Shown: positions 1 to 7,955 of the stretch, in pieces
Layout: the number at the start of each line of letters is the position of its first letter
Position numbering within the stretch: the stretch's first letter is position 1
Source: Fontibacterium sp038145245
Lineage (GTDB): Bacteria; Pseudomonadota; Alphaproteobacteria; Pelagibacterales; Pelagibacteraceae
NCBI GenBank assembly: GCA_038145245.1
Contig: JAYQPI010000017.1
Coordinates: 1-16,345 of the forward strand
Reading direction: 5' to 3'
DNA length: 16,345 nt
Translations under genes and position numbers: made by a program
The notes under the pieces: model-generated
The model's database searches: none
What the model was told of the DNA's origin: nothing
The model's input: the letters and a program-made list of their open reading frames with translations, nothing else

Positions 1-693
1 TATTCTTTTTTCAGAATATCCACGTATTACAAGAGCAACGCCTATTTTTCCTGATTGAAAGAATGGATAGCTACCAAGGCTTAAATCTTTAAATTTCTTC
101 TGCAACTTACCTAAATCTTTTCCTATCTTACTTTCTGGTAAATGCGCTTGCACAGTTACACTATGTACTTTTTCACCACCAGTTATTAATTGTTCAACAA
201 AAGGCATCATAGATTGTAAAATTGTTGGAACCCCTGGTAGAGTAAAAACATTTTTTACATAAAAACCAGGCGCCGAACTAGAAGGATTGTAAATTAAACC
301 AGCGCCCCTTGGCATCTTTGCCATTTTTTTTCTGGCTTCATTAAAATAAGAATTCTTGTAATGCGTCTCTAAAATCTGGTAAGCTTCTTTATTATACTCA
401 TATTTTTTATTAAAGGCTTTTGAGATTGCAAAAGCTGTAATATCATCATGGGTGGGTCCAATTCCACCAGTTGTAAATAAATAATCATATTTTTTTCTTA
501 ACAGATTTACTGAAGATATAATTGTATTAAGTTCATCAGGAATAACTCTGACTTCTTTTAATTGAATACCTCTTTCATTAAGCCATTTAGCCAAAAATGA
601 TGTATTAGCATCTTGAGTTCTTCCAGATAAAATTTCATCTCCGATTATTAAGATAGCTGCAAAAATTCGTTTTTTTCTATTTCGTGTAAGCAT
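1..693 (-). CDS. CinA/MoaB-like molybdopterin-binding-domain protein (3' end cut by window edge)
   Basis: Reading leftward from an ATG at 691-693, 231 codons stay open to the window edge, so the C-terminus is missing. The stop codon TAG lies directly upstream of this ATG in frame (694-696), which fixes the start. The protein opens with the fold seen in MoCF_biosynth domains: an AILIIGDEILSGRTQD stretch (residues 13-28) and the hallmark TTGGIGPTHDD (74-84), followed by a TLPGVP motif (151-156). This matches the N-terminal half of CinA (competence/damage-inducible protein A) and stand-alone alphaproteobacterial homologues of about 250 residues, so probably only a short tail is lost. The family shares the MoaB/MogA fold; some CinA proteins act on pyridine nucleotides or ADP-ribose, but the role of this stand-alone version is not settled. 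I cannot tell whether a C-terminal PncC-type amidase domain follows. It is divergent from sfsA. Confidence 0.85.
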   Translation of the reverse strand, partial: MLTRNRKKRIFAAILIIGDEILSGRTQDANTSFLAKWLNERGIQLKEVRVIPDELNTIISSVNLLRKKYDYLFTTGGIGPTHDDITAFAISKAFNKKYEYNKEAYQILETHYKNSYFNEARKKMAKMPRGAGLIYNPSSSAPGFYVKNVFTLPGVPTILQSMMPFVEQLITGGEKVHSVTVQAHLPESKIGKDLGKLQKKFKDLSLGSYPFFQSGKIGVALVIRGYSEKRI

Positions 694-715
694 CTAAATG
701 ATAATAATACTTTTA

Positions 716-1411
716 ATGAGATTTGACACTCCTCTAATTAAAACAAAATTCATAAAAAGATATAAAAGATTCTTTGTTGATGTATTGTTAAATAAAGAAA
801 TTGTTACAGCTCACTGTCCAAATTCTGGATCTATGATGGGGCTTCTCAATGAAGGTGAAAATGCTTGGATTTCTGAGTCAAAAAACACAGGAAGAAAATT
901 AAAATATACTTTGGAGATTATAGAACATAATAAGCAAAAAGTTGGTGTTAACACGCACTTAACAAATAGAATTATAGAAGAAGCATTAATCAATAAAAAA
1001 ATTAAAGAACTCGAATGTTTTGATCAAGTTCAAAGAGAAGTTAAATTTAATAATAATACCAGATTTGATTTTTTTGTTTCTAGTAAAAAGAAAAAAGCTT
1101 TTGTAGAAGTTAAGAATGTTACTTTAAAGAGAGAAAATAATTATGCCGAATTTCCTGATGCACCAACTACCCGAGGACAAAAACATTTATTAGAACTTAT
1201 TTGCGCTAAAGATAAAGAATATCAATCTTATTTAATATTTTTAATACAAAGGGAAGATTGTAATTTTTTTAAAATATCTAAAGATATTGATAAAAAATAC
1301 TATGAAAATTTTATACAAGCTAAAAAAAAAGGCGTTAAATTTTTATGCTATTCAAGTAAAATAACAGATAAAGAAGTAATTCTTAACAAGAAAATAGATA
1401 TTGAATTTTAA
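716..1411 (+). CDS. sfsA: SfsA family protein (sugar fermentation stimulation homologue)
   Basis: A 231-residue protein of the SfsA family, named for an E. coli gene that stimulates maltose metabolism when overexpressed. Members have a PD-(D/E)XK nuclease-like core and have been reported to bind DNA, but the physiological role is unclear. Visible family motifs are HCPNSGSM (33-40), RFDFF with Asp118, FVEVKNVTL with Glu131 and Lys133 forming the D...ExK pattern, and PDAPTTRGQKHL (147-158). I chose the ATG at 716 over the in-frame ATG at 698 because the family starts with a short MxFxxPLIxxxxIKRY segment; the extra MIIILL from 698 is not typical. No Shine-Dalgarno motif is visible. The stop overlaps the map start by one base (TAATG), so the two are probably translated in a coupled way. 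Confidence 0.9.
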   Translation: MRFDTPLIKTKFIKRYKRFFVDVLLNKEIVTAHCPNSGSMMGLLNEGENAWISESKNTGRKLKYTLEIIEHNKQKVGVNTHLTNRIIEEALINKKIKELECFDQVQREVKFNNNTRFDFFVSSKKKKAFVEVKNVTLKRENNYAEFPDAPTTRGQKHLLELICAKDKEYQSYLIFLIQREDCNFFKISKDIDKKYYENFIQAKKKGVKFLCYSSKITDKEVILNKKIDIEF

Positions 1412-2178
1412 TGAAAATAGAAAAAGAAGAATCTTCTGTTAAAATTTATAATCATGACGATTTCATAGGTTTAAAAAAAGCCGGTGAACTTGCTGCTAGA
1501 ACTTTAGATTATATAGAGAAAATTATTAAACCAGGAATTAAAACCGATTTTATAGATAATGTTGCGAATAAATATCTAAATGATCATGGTGCATATTCAG
1601 CGCCTTTATTTTATAGAGGTTATACAAAATCAATTTGTACTTCTATTAATCATGTGGTTTGTCACGGAATCCCGGGTGACAAAATTTTAAATGATGGGGA
1701 TATCGTTAATGTTGATATCACCTCGATATTAGATGGTTATTATGGTGACACTAGCAAAACATTCTCGGTAGGAAACATTTCTCCAAAAGCAGATAAACTT
1801 ATTAAAGTTACTTACGAAAGTATGATGGAAGGTATTAAAATTTTAAAACCAGGAATTTCTTTGGGGGATATAGGATTTGCTATACAGTCTTATGCAGAAT
1901 CTCATGGTTGTTCAGTTGTAAGAGATTTTTGCGGTCATGGTATTGGTAAAACATTTCATGAGGAGCCTAATATTTTACATTATGGAAAAAAAGGTGAAGG
2001 AATGAAGATAAGAAAAGGTATGGTTTTTACAATTGAACCAATGATTAATTTAGGAGGATATCATACTAAAGTTTTACAAGATGGTTGGACGGCAGTTACA
2101 AAAGATAAATCCTTATCGGCACAATTTGAACACACAGTAGGTATAATTGATAATGGATACGAAATTTTTACTTTATAA
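1411..2178 (+). CDS. map: Methionine aminopeptidase, type I
   Basis: Removes the initiator methionine from new proteins in the cytoplasm as a dinuclear-metal enzyme. The 255-residue length is normal for type I enzymes. All five metal ligands are present: Asp102 and Asp113 (in VDITSILDGYYGDTSKTF), His176 (CGHGIGKTFHEEP), Glu209 (FTIEPMI) and Glu240 (AQFEHTVGI). The substrate-binding histidines His85 (HVVCHGIPGD) and His183 are also there. There is no N-terminal zinc-finger extension, so it is the simple bacterial form. The ATG overlaps the sfsA stop by one base, and there is no clear ribosome-binding motif. The 33 bp that follow separate it from purB. Confidence 0.97.
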   Translation: MKIEKEESSVKIYNHDDFIGLKKAGELAARTLDYIEKIIKPGIKTDFIDNVANKYLNDHGAYSAPLFYRGYTKSICTSINHVVCHGIPGDKILNDGDIVNVDITSILDGYYGDTSKTFSVGNISPKADKLIKVTYESMMEGIKILKPGISLGDIGFAIQSYAESHGCSVVRDFCGHGIGKTFHEEPNILHYGKKGEGMKIRKGMVFTIEPMINLGGYHTKVLQDGWTAVTKDKSLSAQFEHTVGIIDNGYEIFTL

Positions 2179-2211
2179 TAAAATAGTGTTAATGAATTAT
2201 AACGTATCTAA

Positions 2212-3507
2212 ATGATTTCAAGATATTCACGCGAACAAATCGCTAAAATTTGGCAACCCGAAAATAAATATAAAATCTGGTTGGATATTGAAATTTATGC
2301 AGCCGAAGCAATGGAGAAATTTAAAATTATTCCAAAAGGGATTGCTAAAGAAATAAGAAAGAAGGCTAAAATTAATCCAGAAAGAATTGATCAAATTGAA
2401 AAAAAAGTAAAACATGATGTTATTGCTTTTCTAACTTCGATAACTGAAAAAGTTGGTCAAAAAGCAAAATTCTTGCATCAAGGTATGACTTCCTCTGATG
2501 TTTTAGACACTTGTTTCAATATTCAACTTTATCAATCAGGAAAAATCATTTTAAAAGACTTAGAAGATCTTTTAAAAATTTTAAAAATAAAATCTATAAA
2601 ATACAAAAAAACAGTTTGTGTTGGTAGAAGTCATGGAATTCATGCTGAGCCTGTAACTTTTGGATTAAAACTTCTTTCATATTATGCAGAATTTAAAAGA
2701 AACAAAAAAAGAATGGAGCAAGCAATTAATGAGATATCAACTTGCGCAATTTCTGGAGCTGTTGGTACCTTTGCTCATATCAATCCTGGGATTGAGCATT
2801 ATGTTGCAAAAAAATTAAAATTTAAAGCAGAGCCAATATCAACTCAAGTAATACCTAGAGATCGACATGCTTATTTCTTTAGTGTGCTTGCGATAATTGC
2901 TTCTTCTGCTGAAAGATTAGCTACTGAGATAAGACATTTACAAAGAACTGAAGTTCTAGAAGTTGAAGAATATTTTTCATCAGGTCAAAAAGGTTCCTCG
3001 GCTATGCCACATAAAAGAAACCCAGTTTTATCTGAAAATATTACTGGTCTTGCAAGATTAATTAGAAGCTACGCATATCCTGCTCTAGAAAATGTTGTTC
3101 TGTGGCATGAGAGAGATATTAGTCATTCAAGTGTTGAAAGAAATATAGGTCCAGATGCAACCGTTACATTAGATTTTGTTCTAACAAGGCTAGCTGGTGT
3201 AATTAAAAATTTAATTGTTTATCCGAAAAATATGCAAAAAAATTTAGAAAAATTTAATGGACTAATTTTTTCTCAAAATGTTCTTTTAAAATTAACTCAA
3301 AAAGGAATGACAAGAGAACTTGCTTATAAGGTTGTGCAAAAGAATGCTATGAAAACCTGGTCTGCAAATGAAAGTTTTTTTGATAACTTAGATAACGATA
3401 AACAAATCAAATCTAAATTATCCACAGAGGATCTTAAAAAATTATTCAACATGAATTCTCATTTAAGATACATTAATACTATCTACGGAAGAGTATTTAA
3501 AAGCTGA
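2212..3507 (+). CDS. purB: Adenylosuccinate lyase
   Basis: Acts twice in purine synthesis: it cleaves SAICAR to AICAR plus fumarate, and adenylosuccinate to AMP plus fumarate. The 431 residues match the bacterial fumarase/aspartase-superfamily form. Visible are KHDV (67-70), TSSDVLDT (93-100), the GRSHGIHAEP region with the catalytic-site His141, and the superfamily signature GSSAMPHKRNP (261-271), whose flexible loop carries the catalytic serine. It heads the five-gene pur cluster after a 33-bp gap, and its stop TGA overlaps the purC ATG by one base. The gap holds two -10-like hexamers (TATAAT at 2174-2179 and TATAAC at 2198-2203), but neither has a convincing -35 box at normal spacing, so I call no promoter. 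No riboswitch would fit in 33 bp. Confidence 0.97.
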   Translation: MISRYSREQIAKIWQPENKYKIWLDIEIYAAEAMEKFKIIPKGIAKEIRKKAKINPERIDQIEKKVKHDVIAFLTSITEKVGQKAKFLHQGMTSSDVLDTCFNIQLYQSGKIILKDLEDLLKILKIKSIKYKKTVCVGRSHGIHAEPVTFGLKLLSYYAEFKRNKKRMEQAINEISTCAISGAVGTFAHINPGIEHYVAKKLKFKAEPISTQVIPRDRHAYFFSVLAIIASSAERLATEIRHLQRTEVLEVEEYFSSGQKGSSAMPHKRNPVLSENITGLARLIRSYAYPALENVVLWHERDISHSSVERNIGPDATVTLDFVLTRLAGVIKNLIVYPKNMQKNLEKFNGLIFSQNVLLKLTQKGMTRELAYKVVQKNAMKTWSANESFFDNLDNDKQIKSKLSTEDLKKLFNMNSHLRYINTIYGRVFKS

Positions 3508-4295
3508 TGGCCAAAGGAAAACAAATATACGAAGGTAAAGCAAAAATATTGTATGAAGGTCCTGAAAAAGGAACTCTAATTCAATATTTTAAAGATGATG
3601 CAACTGCTTTTAATAATAAAAAAAAAGCGATTATTGATGGCAAGGGTGTTTTAAATAATAGAATTTCTGAGTTTTTATTATCTCAATTAAATCAGATAGG
3701 AATTAAAACTCATTTTATAAAAAGATTAAATATGCGTGAGCAACTTATTAAATCTTTAGAGATTATTCCAATCGAAGTAGTTGTTAGAAATATTGCCGCT
3801 GGGACTTTTTCAAATAGACTCGGAGTAAGTGAAGGAACAGATCTTAGTAAACCTATTTTAGAATTTTATTATAAAAATGATGAATTAGGTGACCCATTAG
3901 TCAATGAAGAACATATTCTTGCATTAAATTGGGCATCTCAGAGTGAATTAATACACATTTCCGAACAAGCTTTGAGAATTAATGATTTTTTAGTCGGACT
4001 ATTTAGAGGAATTGGAATTAAACTTGTTGATTTTAAATTAGAGTTTGGAAGACAATGGAATGGGGATGAAGTGGAAGTTTTTTTAGCTGATGAAATTAGT
4101 CCTGATACTTGCAGATTATGGGATGTAAAAGACGAAAGGAAGTTAGATAAAGATAGATTTAGGAGAGATCTAGGTGGATTAGTTGAAGCATATCAAGAAG
4201 TTGCTCGCCGACTTGGAATCATGCCAGAAGGTTCGAATATTAAAGAAATTAAAACAGGTGTTTCCAAAAACTTAACCGCTTTAAAAAAGAAATAA
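3507..4295 (+). CDS. purC: SAICAR synthase (phosphoribosylaminoimidazole-succinocarboxamide synthase)
   Basis: Joins CAIR and aspartate with ATP to make SAICAR, the substrate that the upstream gene product PurB then cleaves. The 262 residues are slightly longer than the E. coli enzyme (237). The N-terminal nucleotide-binding glycine/lysine segment IYEGKAKILY (7-16), DDATAFNNKKK (30-40), VVRNIAAGTFSNRLGVSEGT (92-111), DPLVNEEHIL (129-138), LVDFKLEFG (173-181) and LADEISPDTCRLWD (193-206) are the family blocks in the correct order. The start ATG overlaps the purB stop (TGATG), and the stop lies 4 bp before purS, so translation is likely coupled on both sides. Confidence 0.97.
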   Translation: MAKGKQIYEGKAKILYEGPEKGTLIQYFKDDATAFNNKKKAIIDGKGVLNNRISEFLLSQLNQIGIKTHFIKRLNMREQLIKSLEIIPIEVVVRNIAAGTFSNRLGVSEGTDLSKPILEFYYKNDELGDPLVNEEHILALNWASQSELIHISEQALRINDFLVGLFRGIGIKLVDFKLEFGRQWNGDEVEVFLADEISPDTCRLWDVKDERKLDKDRFRRDLGGLVEAYQEVARRLGIMPEGSNIKEIKTGVSKNLTALKKK

Positions 4296-4299
4296 AATT

Positions 4300-4545
4300 T
4301 TGAAATTACAGATCATTGTTACACTAAAAAAGGATGTTTTGGATCCTCAGGGTTCTGCAATCAAAAATTCTTTATCTACTATGGGCTTTAAAAATATTGA
4401 AAGTTTAAGACAGGGAAAAATATTTGAAATAATTGTAAAAGAAAAAGATGAAAAAGTTGCTCTTTCAAAAGCTAAAGATATGTGTGAGAAACTTTTAGCA
4501 AATTTGACGATAGAGGACTATTCAGTAAAAGCTATTAAAGAATGA
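4300..4545 (+). CDS. purS: FGAM synthase subunit PurS (TTG start)
   Basis: The small 81-residue subunit of the three-part formylglycinamidine ribonucleotide synthase. In the known complexes PurS is a dimer that bridges the PurL synthetase and PurQ glutaminase and helps the ammonia channel form. The pattern of an N-terminal strand (LQIIVTLKKDVLDPQG, 3-18), a helix, GFKNIESLRQGKIFEI (29-44) and a final helix/strand pair fits the family. The start is TTG at 4300-4302, because no ATG or GTG exists upstream in frame near the purC stop, and the protein aligns with the family from this residue. No Shine-Dalgarno motif is seen. The stop TGA is embedded in the purQ start (ATGA). A rare start codon on a subunit needed in two copies per complex is notable. 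Confidence 0.93.
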   Translation: MKLQIIVTLKKDVLDPQGSAIKNSLSTMGFKNIESLRQGKIFEIIVKEKDEKVALSKAKDMCEKLLANLTIEDYSVKAIKE

Positions 4546-5216
4546 AAGCCAGCGTTATTGTTTTTCCTGGCTCTAATTGTGACCGTGACGTTAAAGTTTC
4601 CCTTGAAAAATTTAATATAAAAACATCCATGGTATGGCATGCTGATGTCAAACTACCAAAATCAGATTTAGTTGTTCTTCCAGGAGGATTTTCATATGGG
4701 GATTATTTAAGATGCGGAAGTATTGCATCTAAATCAAGAATTATGAAAGAAGTTATTACCCACTCAAAAAAAGGTGGTTTAGTAATGGGCATTTGCAACG
4801 GCTTCCAAGTTCTTGTTGAAACTAAACTTTTGCCAGGAGTTTTAATAAGAAATATTAATCTTAAGTTTATTTGTAAAAATATAACTGTGAAAGTAACTAA
4901 CAATAAAACAAATTTCACATCTAAAACTAATAGAAATTCCATTCTTGAAATTCCAATTGCTCATAACGAAGGCAATTATTTTGCAAACAAAGATTTAATA
5001 AATGAATTGGAAGATAATAATCAAATTGTGCTTCAATACTGTGATACTGCAGGAAATATTACAGAACAATGTAATCCTAACGGTTCAATAAAGAATATTG
5101 CAGGAATTATAAATAAAAAAGGAAATGTATTCGGTCTAATGCCTCATCCGGAAAGAGCCTCGGATGAACTTTTGGGTGGTGTGGATGGATCATTAATTTT
5201 CAAATCTTTAAAATAA
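4542..5216 (+). CDS. purQ: FGAM synthase glutaminase subunit PurQ
   Basis: A class I glutamine amidotransferase that hydrolyses glutamine and passes ammonia to PurL. The 224 residues show the fold's landmarks: IVFPGSNCDRD near the N-terminus (6-16), LPGGFSYGDYLRCG (46-59), the nucleophile elbow GICNGFQ with catalytic Cys85, IAHNEGNYF, and the end of the triad in GLMPHPERAS with His202 and Glu204. It therefore looks catalytically competent. The ATG overlaps the purS stop by four bases (ATGA), a classic termination-reinitiation junction, and the stop is 2 bp before purL. A short Lys/Asn-rich insert around residues 108-130 is unlike some relatives but does not touch active-site blocks. Confidence 0.97.
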   Translation: MKASVIVFPGSNCDRDVKVSLEKFNIKTSMVWHADVKLPKSDLVVLPGGFSYGDYLRCGSIASKSRIMKEVITHSKKGGLVMGICNGFQVLVETKLLPGVLIRNINLKFICKNITVKVTNNKTNFTSKTNRNSILEIPIAHNEGNYFANKDLINELEDNNQIVLQYCDTAGNITEQCNPNGSIKNIAGIINKKGNVFGLMPHPERASDELLGGVDGSLIFKSLK

Positions 5217-5218
5217 AT

Positions 5219-7411
5219 ATGCAAGAAGTTAATCAAGAACTCGCAATAAAACACGGTCTTACTGCAGATGAATATAATAAAATTATAGAATTAATAGGAA
5301 GAAATCCAAATTTGGTAGAGCTTGGAATTTTTTCAGCAATGTGGAATGAGCATTGTTCATACAAATCATCACGAATTTGGCTACAAACTTTGCCTACAAA
5401 AAATAAATACGTAATTCAAGGTCCTGGTGAAAATGCTGGAGTTGTTGATTTTGGCGATGGAGATGTTGTTATTTTTAAAATTGAGAGCCATAACCACCCC
5501 TCTTATATTGAACCTTATCAAGGAGCCGCAACTGGAGTTGGTGGAATATTAAGAGATGTTTTTACAATGGGTGCAAGACCTGTTGCCAATTTAAATTCTA
5601 TAAGATTTGGATCTCCTAATCATGAAAAAACAAAATATTTATTAAATGGAGTGGTTTCTGGAATTGGTGGATACGGTAATTGTATAGGTGTTCCAACCGT
5701 TGGTGGTGAAACTGAATTTGATGAATGTTACAATGGAAATATTTTAGTCAATGCAATGAACATCGGTATTGCTAAAAAAAATAAAGTTTTTTATTCAATA
5801 GCAAGTGGTGTTGGTAATCCCGTAGTTTATGTAGGCTCAAAAACAGGTAGAGATGGAATTCATGGAGCAACAATGGCATCCGCTGAATTTGATGAAGATT
5901 CTGATTCAAAAAAACCAACTGTACAAGTTGGTGATCCGTTTACTGAAAAATTGTTATTAGAAGCATGCTTAGAATTAATGCAAAAAAAATCTATAGTTTC
6001 AATCCAAGATATGGGTGCCGCTGGCCTTACTTCTTCTTCTATAGAAATGGCATCAAAGGGTGATCTTGGAATTAAAATAAATTTAAATCTAATTCCTTGT
6101 AGAGAAAATAATATGACTCCTTATGAGATTATGCTTTCTGAGAGTCAGGAACGAATGTTGATAGTTTTAAAAAAAGGCAAGGAAAAGGAAGCTAAGAAAA
6201 TCTTTGAAAAATGGGGGTTAGATTTTGCAATTATAGGTCAATTAACAAATTCAAAAAAACTTGAATTGGAATTTAATAAAAAAAATGTTTGTAGCATTCC
6301 AATTCACTCATTAGGTGATAATGCCCCAAAATATAAAAGAGATTTTATAACTTATAGTTATCCAAAAATAATTAATCATGACTCAGATATTGAAAAGTTA
6401 GATATCAAAGATTCATTAATTAAAATTTTATCTCATCATAATTACTCGAATAAATCATGGGTATGGGAACAGTACGATCATATGGTAATGGCGGACACAA
6501 TCCAAAAACCAGGTGGCGACTCCGCTGTTGTTCGATATCACGGAAAAAATAAAGGAATAGCAGCTACAGTAGATTGTGTACCAAGATATTGCAAAGCGCA
6601 TCCAAAGTCTGGAGCAATGCAGGCTGTTTGTGAAACTTGGAGAAATTTAATTTCGGTTGGCGCTCAACCAATTGCTATTACTAATTGTTTAAATTTTGGA
6701 AATCCTGAAAAGAAAGAAATTATGGGTCAATTTGTGGATAGTATAAATGGAATAAAAGAAGCCTGTGAAGCTCTAAATTATCCTGTGATATCTGGAAATG
6801 TATCTTTATATAACGAGACAAATGGCATTGCTATTTACCCAACTCCAACAATTGGCGGAGTTGGTCTTTTAAAAAATATTAATAAAATGATGACGTTTAA
6901 TTTTAAAAATACAGATAGTATTATTGTAGTCATTGGTGAAACCTCCGGTCACCTAAGTCAAAGTGCTTTAATTTATGATGTAATAGGAGACAAAGATGGT
7001 CCTCCTCCTCAAATTAATTTAAGAGAAGAAAAGAAGAATGGTCTTTTTGTTAGCGATCTAATTAAAGATAAATTAGTTAATGCGGTTCATGATATTTCTC
7101 ATGGTGGAATAATTATCACATTAGCTGAAATGTGCATGGCTTCTAATATTGGTGCAAAAATTAAGATTTCAGGATCCAAAAGTGATAAAATTAAATATTT
7201 ATTTTCGGAAGATCAAGCTCGATACTTAGTTGAGATTAATAAAAAAAATCTTGAAAGAATAAAAAAGATTGCAAATACTAAAAGTATAAAAATAAAGATC
7301 ATTGGCCAAACTCAAAGTGAAATATTTGAGGTTGAAAATGATTTAAAAATCAGCGTTAAAGAATTAAAGACAAAAAATGAGAGTTGGTTTAAAAATTATA
7401 ATAAAAATTAA
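5219..7411 (+). CDS. purL: FGAM synthase large subunit, small-type PurL
   Basis: The ATP-dependent synthetase subunit that converts FGAR plus ammonia to FGAM. At 730 residues it is the small PurL type, which needs separate PurS and PurQ, in contrast to the roughly 1300-residue single-chain enzyme of enterobacteria; both partners are encoded just upstream. Diagnostic blocks are NEHCSYKSSR (43-52), VIFKIESHNHPS (84-95), GAATGVGGILRD (102-113) and the second-half repeats KPGGDSAVVR, CLNFGNPEK, GNVSLYNET and PTPTIGGVG, reflecting the internal duplication of the AIRS-like fold. No frameshift or missing block is evident. It begins 2 bp after purQ and ends 2 bp before bolA, so this run is probably one transcript. 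Confidence 0.97.
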   Translation: MQEVNQELAIKHGLTADEYNKIIELIGRNPNLVELGIFSAMWNEHCSYKSSRIWLQTLPTKNKYVIQGPGENAGVVDFGDGDVVIFKIESHNHPSYIEPYQGAATGVGGILRDVFTMGARPVANLNSIRFGSPNHEKTKYLLNGVVSGIGGYGNCIGVPTVGGETEFDECYNGNILVNAMNIGIAKKNKVFYSIASGVGNPVVYVGSKTGRDGIHGATMASAEFDEDSDSKKPTVQVGDPFTEKLLLEACLELMQKKSIVSIQDMGAAGLTSSSIEMASKGDLGIKINLNLIPCRENNMTPYEIMLSESQERMLIVLKKGKEKEAKKIFEKWGLDFAIIGQLTNSKKLELEFNKKNVCSIPIHSLGDNAPKYKRDFITYSYPKIINHDSDIEKLDIKDSLIKILSHHNYSNKSWVWEQYDHMVMADTIQKPGGDSAVVRYHGKNKGIAATVDCVPRYCKAHPKSGAMQAVCETWRNLISVGAQPIAITNCLNFGNPEKKEIMGQFVDSINGIKEACEALNYPVISGNVSLYNETNGIAIYPTPTIGGVGLLKNINKMMTFNFKNTDSIIVVIGETSGHLSQSALIYDVIGDKDGPPPQINLREEKKNGLFVSDLIKDKLVNAVHDISHGGIIITLAEMCMASNIGAKIKISGSKSDKIKYLFSEDQARYLVEINKKNLERIKKIANTKSIKIKIIGQTQSEIFEVENDLKISVKELKTKNESWFKNYNKN

Positions 7412-7413
7412 TA

Positions 7414-7644
7414 ATGGCTATAAAACAAGAAGAAATTCACAAGTTACTAAAAGAAGGATTTCCAGATGCAGATATTGAGATAAATGATCTGGCTGGTGAT
7501 GATAATCATTATGCAGCTAAAATTAAATCTTCTAAATTTAGAGGAAAAACTAGAGTTCAACAGCATCAAATGGTATATGCATCTCTAAAAGGTAAAATGG
7601 GAAACGAATTACACGCATTAGCTCTAACAACTGAGGAAAAATAA
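7414..7644 (+). CDS. bolA: BolA family protein (Fe-S/glutaredoxin partner type)
   Basis: A 76-residue single-domain BolA-fold protein. The family signature is clear: DDNHYAAKI (29-37), the recognition helix segment RVQQHQMVYASLKG (47-60) and NELHALALTT (64-73), whose His67 corresponds to the conserved C-terminal histidine that helps hold a [2Fe-2S] cluster shared with a CGFS glutaredoxin in characterised pairs. The next gene, 1 bp away, encodes exactly such a glutaredoxin, so I infer a role in Fe-S cluster trafficking or iron sensing rather than the morphology role for which E. coli BolA was named. Within the family it could be the short BolA2/IbaG-like subgroup; I cannot separate these by eye. 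Placement straight after purL resembles what I recall from other alphaproteobacteria. Confidence 0.9.
   Translation: MAIKQEEIHKLLKEGFPDADIEINDLAGDDNHYAAKIKSSKFRGKTRVQQHQMVYASLKGKMGNELHALALTTEEK
7633..7637 (+). promoter_or_regulatory. Shine-Dalgarno site for grxD
   Basis: GAGGA at 7633-7637 lies 8 bases before the grxD ATG (7646), within the last codons of bolA. It is one of only two clear Shine-Dalgarno motifs I could find before any gene in this window. Confidence 0.6.
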
Positions 7645-7645
7645 T

Positions 7646-7951
7646 ATGTCTAATATTAATGAGAAAATTAAAGATATTATAAACAAGAACGATGTAGTTT
7701 TGTTTATGAAAGGAACTCCAGAGATGCCCCAATGTGGATTTTCAATGACAGTCAGTAATATTTTAAAAGAATTAAAAGTAAAATTTAGTGGTGTTAATGT
7801 TCTAGCTGATCCTGAAATAAGACAAGGAATAAAAGATTTTAGTAATTGGCCAACTGTCCCTCAACTTTATATTAAAGGAGAGTTTATTGGCGGTTGTGAT
7901 ATTGCTAAAGAGATGTATGAAAAAGGAGAATTACAGAAAATTCTTAAATAA
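7646..7951 (+). CDS. grxD: Monothiol glutaredoxin, CGFS type (Grx4/GrxD)
   Basis: A 101-residue single-domain glutaredoxin with the monothiol active site CGFS at 30-33, preceded by the conserved VVLFMKGTPEMPQ segment (17-29, with glutathione-contacting Lys22), and followed by the cis-Pro block WPTVPQLY (68-75) and GGCDI (82-86). CGFS glutaredoxins bind a glutathione-ligated [2Fe-2S] cluster and deliver or exchange it, commonly with BolA partners; they are poor general disulfide reductases. It sits 1 bp after bolA and has a good Shine-Dalgarno motif. It is the last gene of the plus-strand run: its stop is only 4 bp from the stop of the convergent rpsD, leaving no room for an intergenic terminator. 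Confidence 0.97.
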   Translation: MSNINEKIKDIINKNDVVLFMKGTPEMPQCGFSMTVSNILKELKVKFSGVNVLADPEIRQGIKDFSNWPTVPQLYIKGEFIGGCDIAKEMYEKGELQKILK

Positions 7952-7955
7952 ATAA

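Noticed and set aside
811..993. 60-codon open frame on the minus strand inside sfsA
   Set aside because: It is antisense to conserved SfsA motifs, Phe/Leu/Ser-rich as expected of a complement of a Lys/Asn-rich gene, and resembles no family.
2174..2203. TATAAT and TATAAC hexamers before purB as a promoter for the pur cluster
   Set aside because: The nearest TTGATA (2147-2152) is 21 bases from the first box and nothing fits the second; AT-rich DNA yields such hexamers by chance.
2227..2415. 62-codon minus-strand frame inside purB
   Set aside because: It is the Phe/Asn-rich complement of the PurB N-terminus, with no family motif.
4703..4942. 79-codon minus-strand frame inside purQ
   Set aside because: It lies opposite the PurQ nucleophile region, which is under strong coding constraint; no recognisable domain.
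7550..7732. 60-codon minus-strand frame across the bolA/grxD junction
   Set aside because: It is antisense to two well-supported genes and has no family resemblance.
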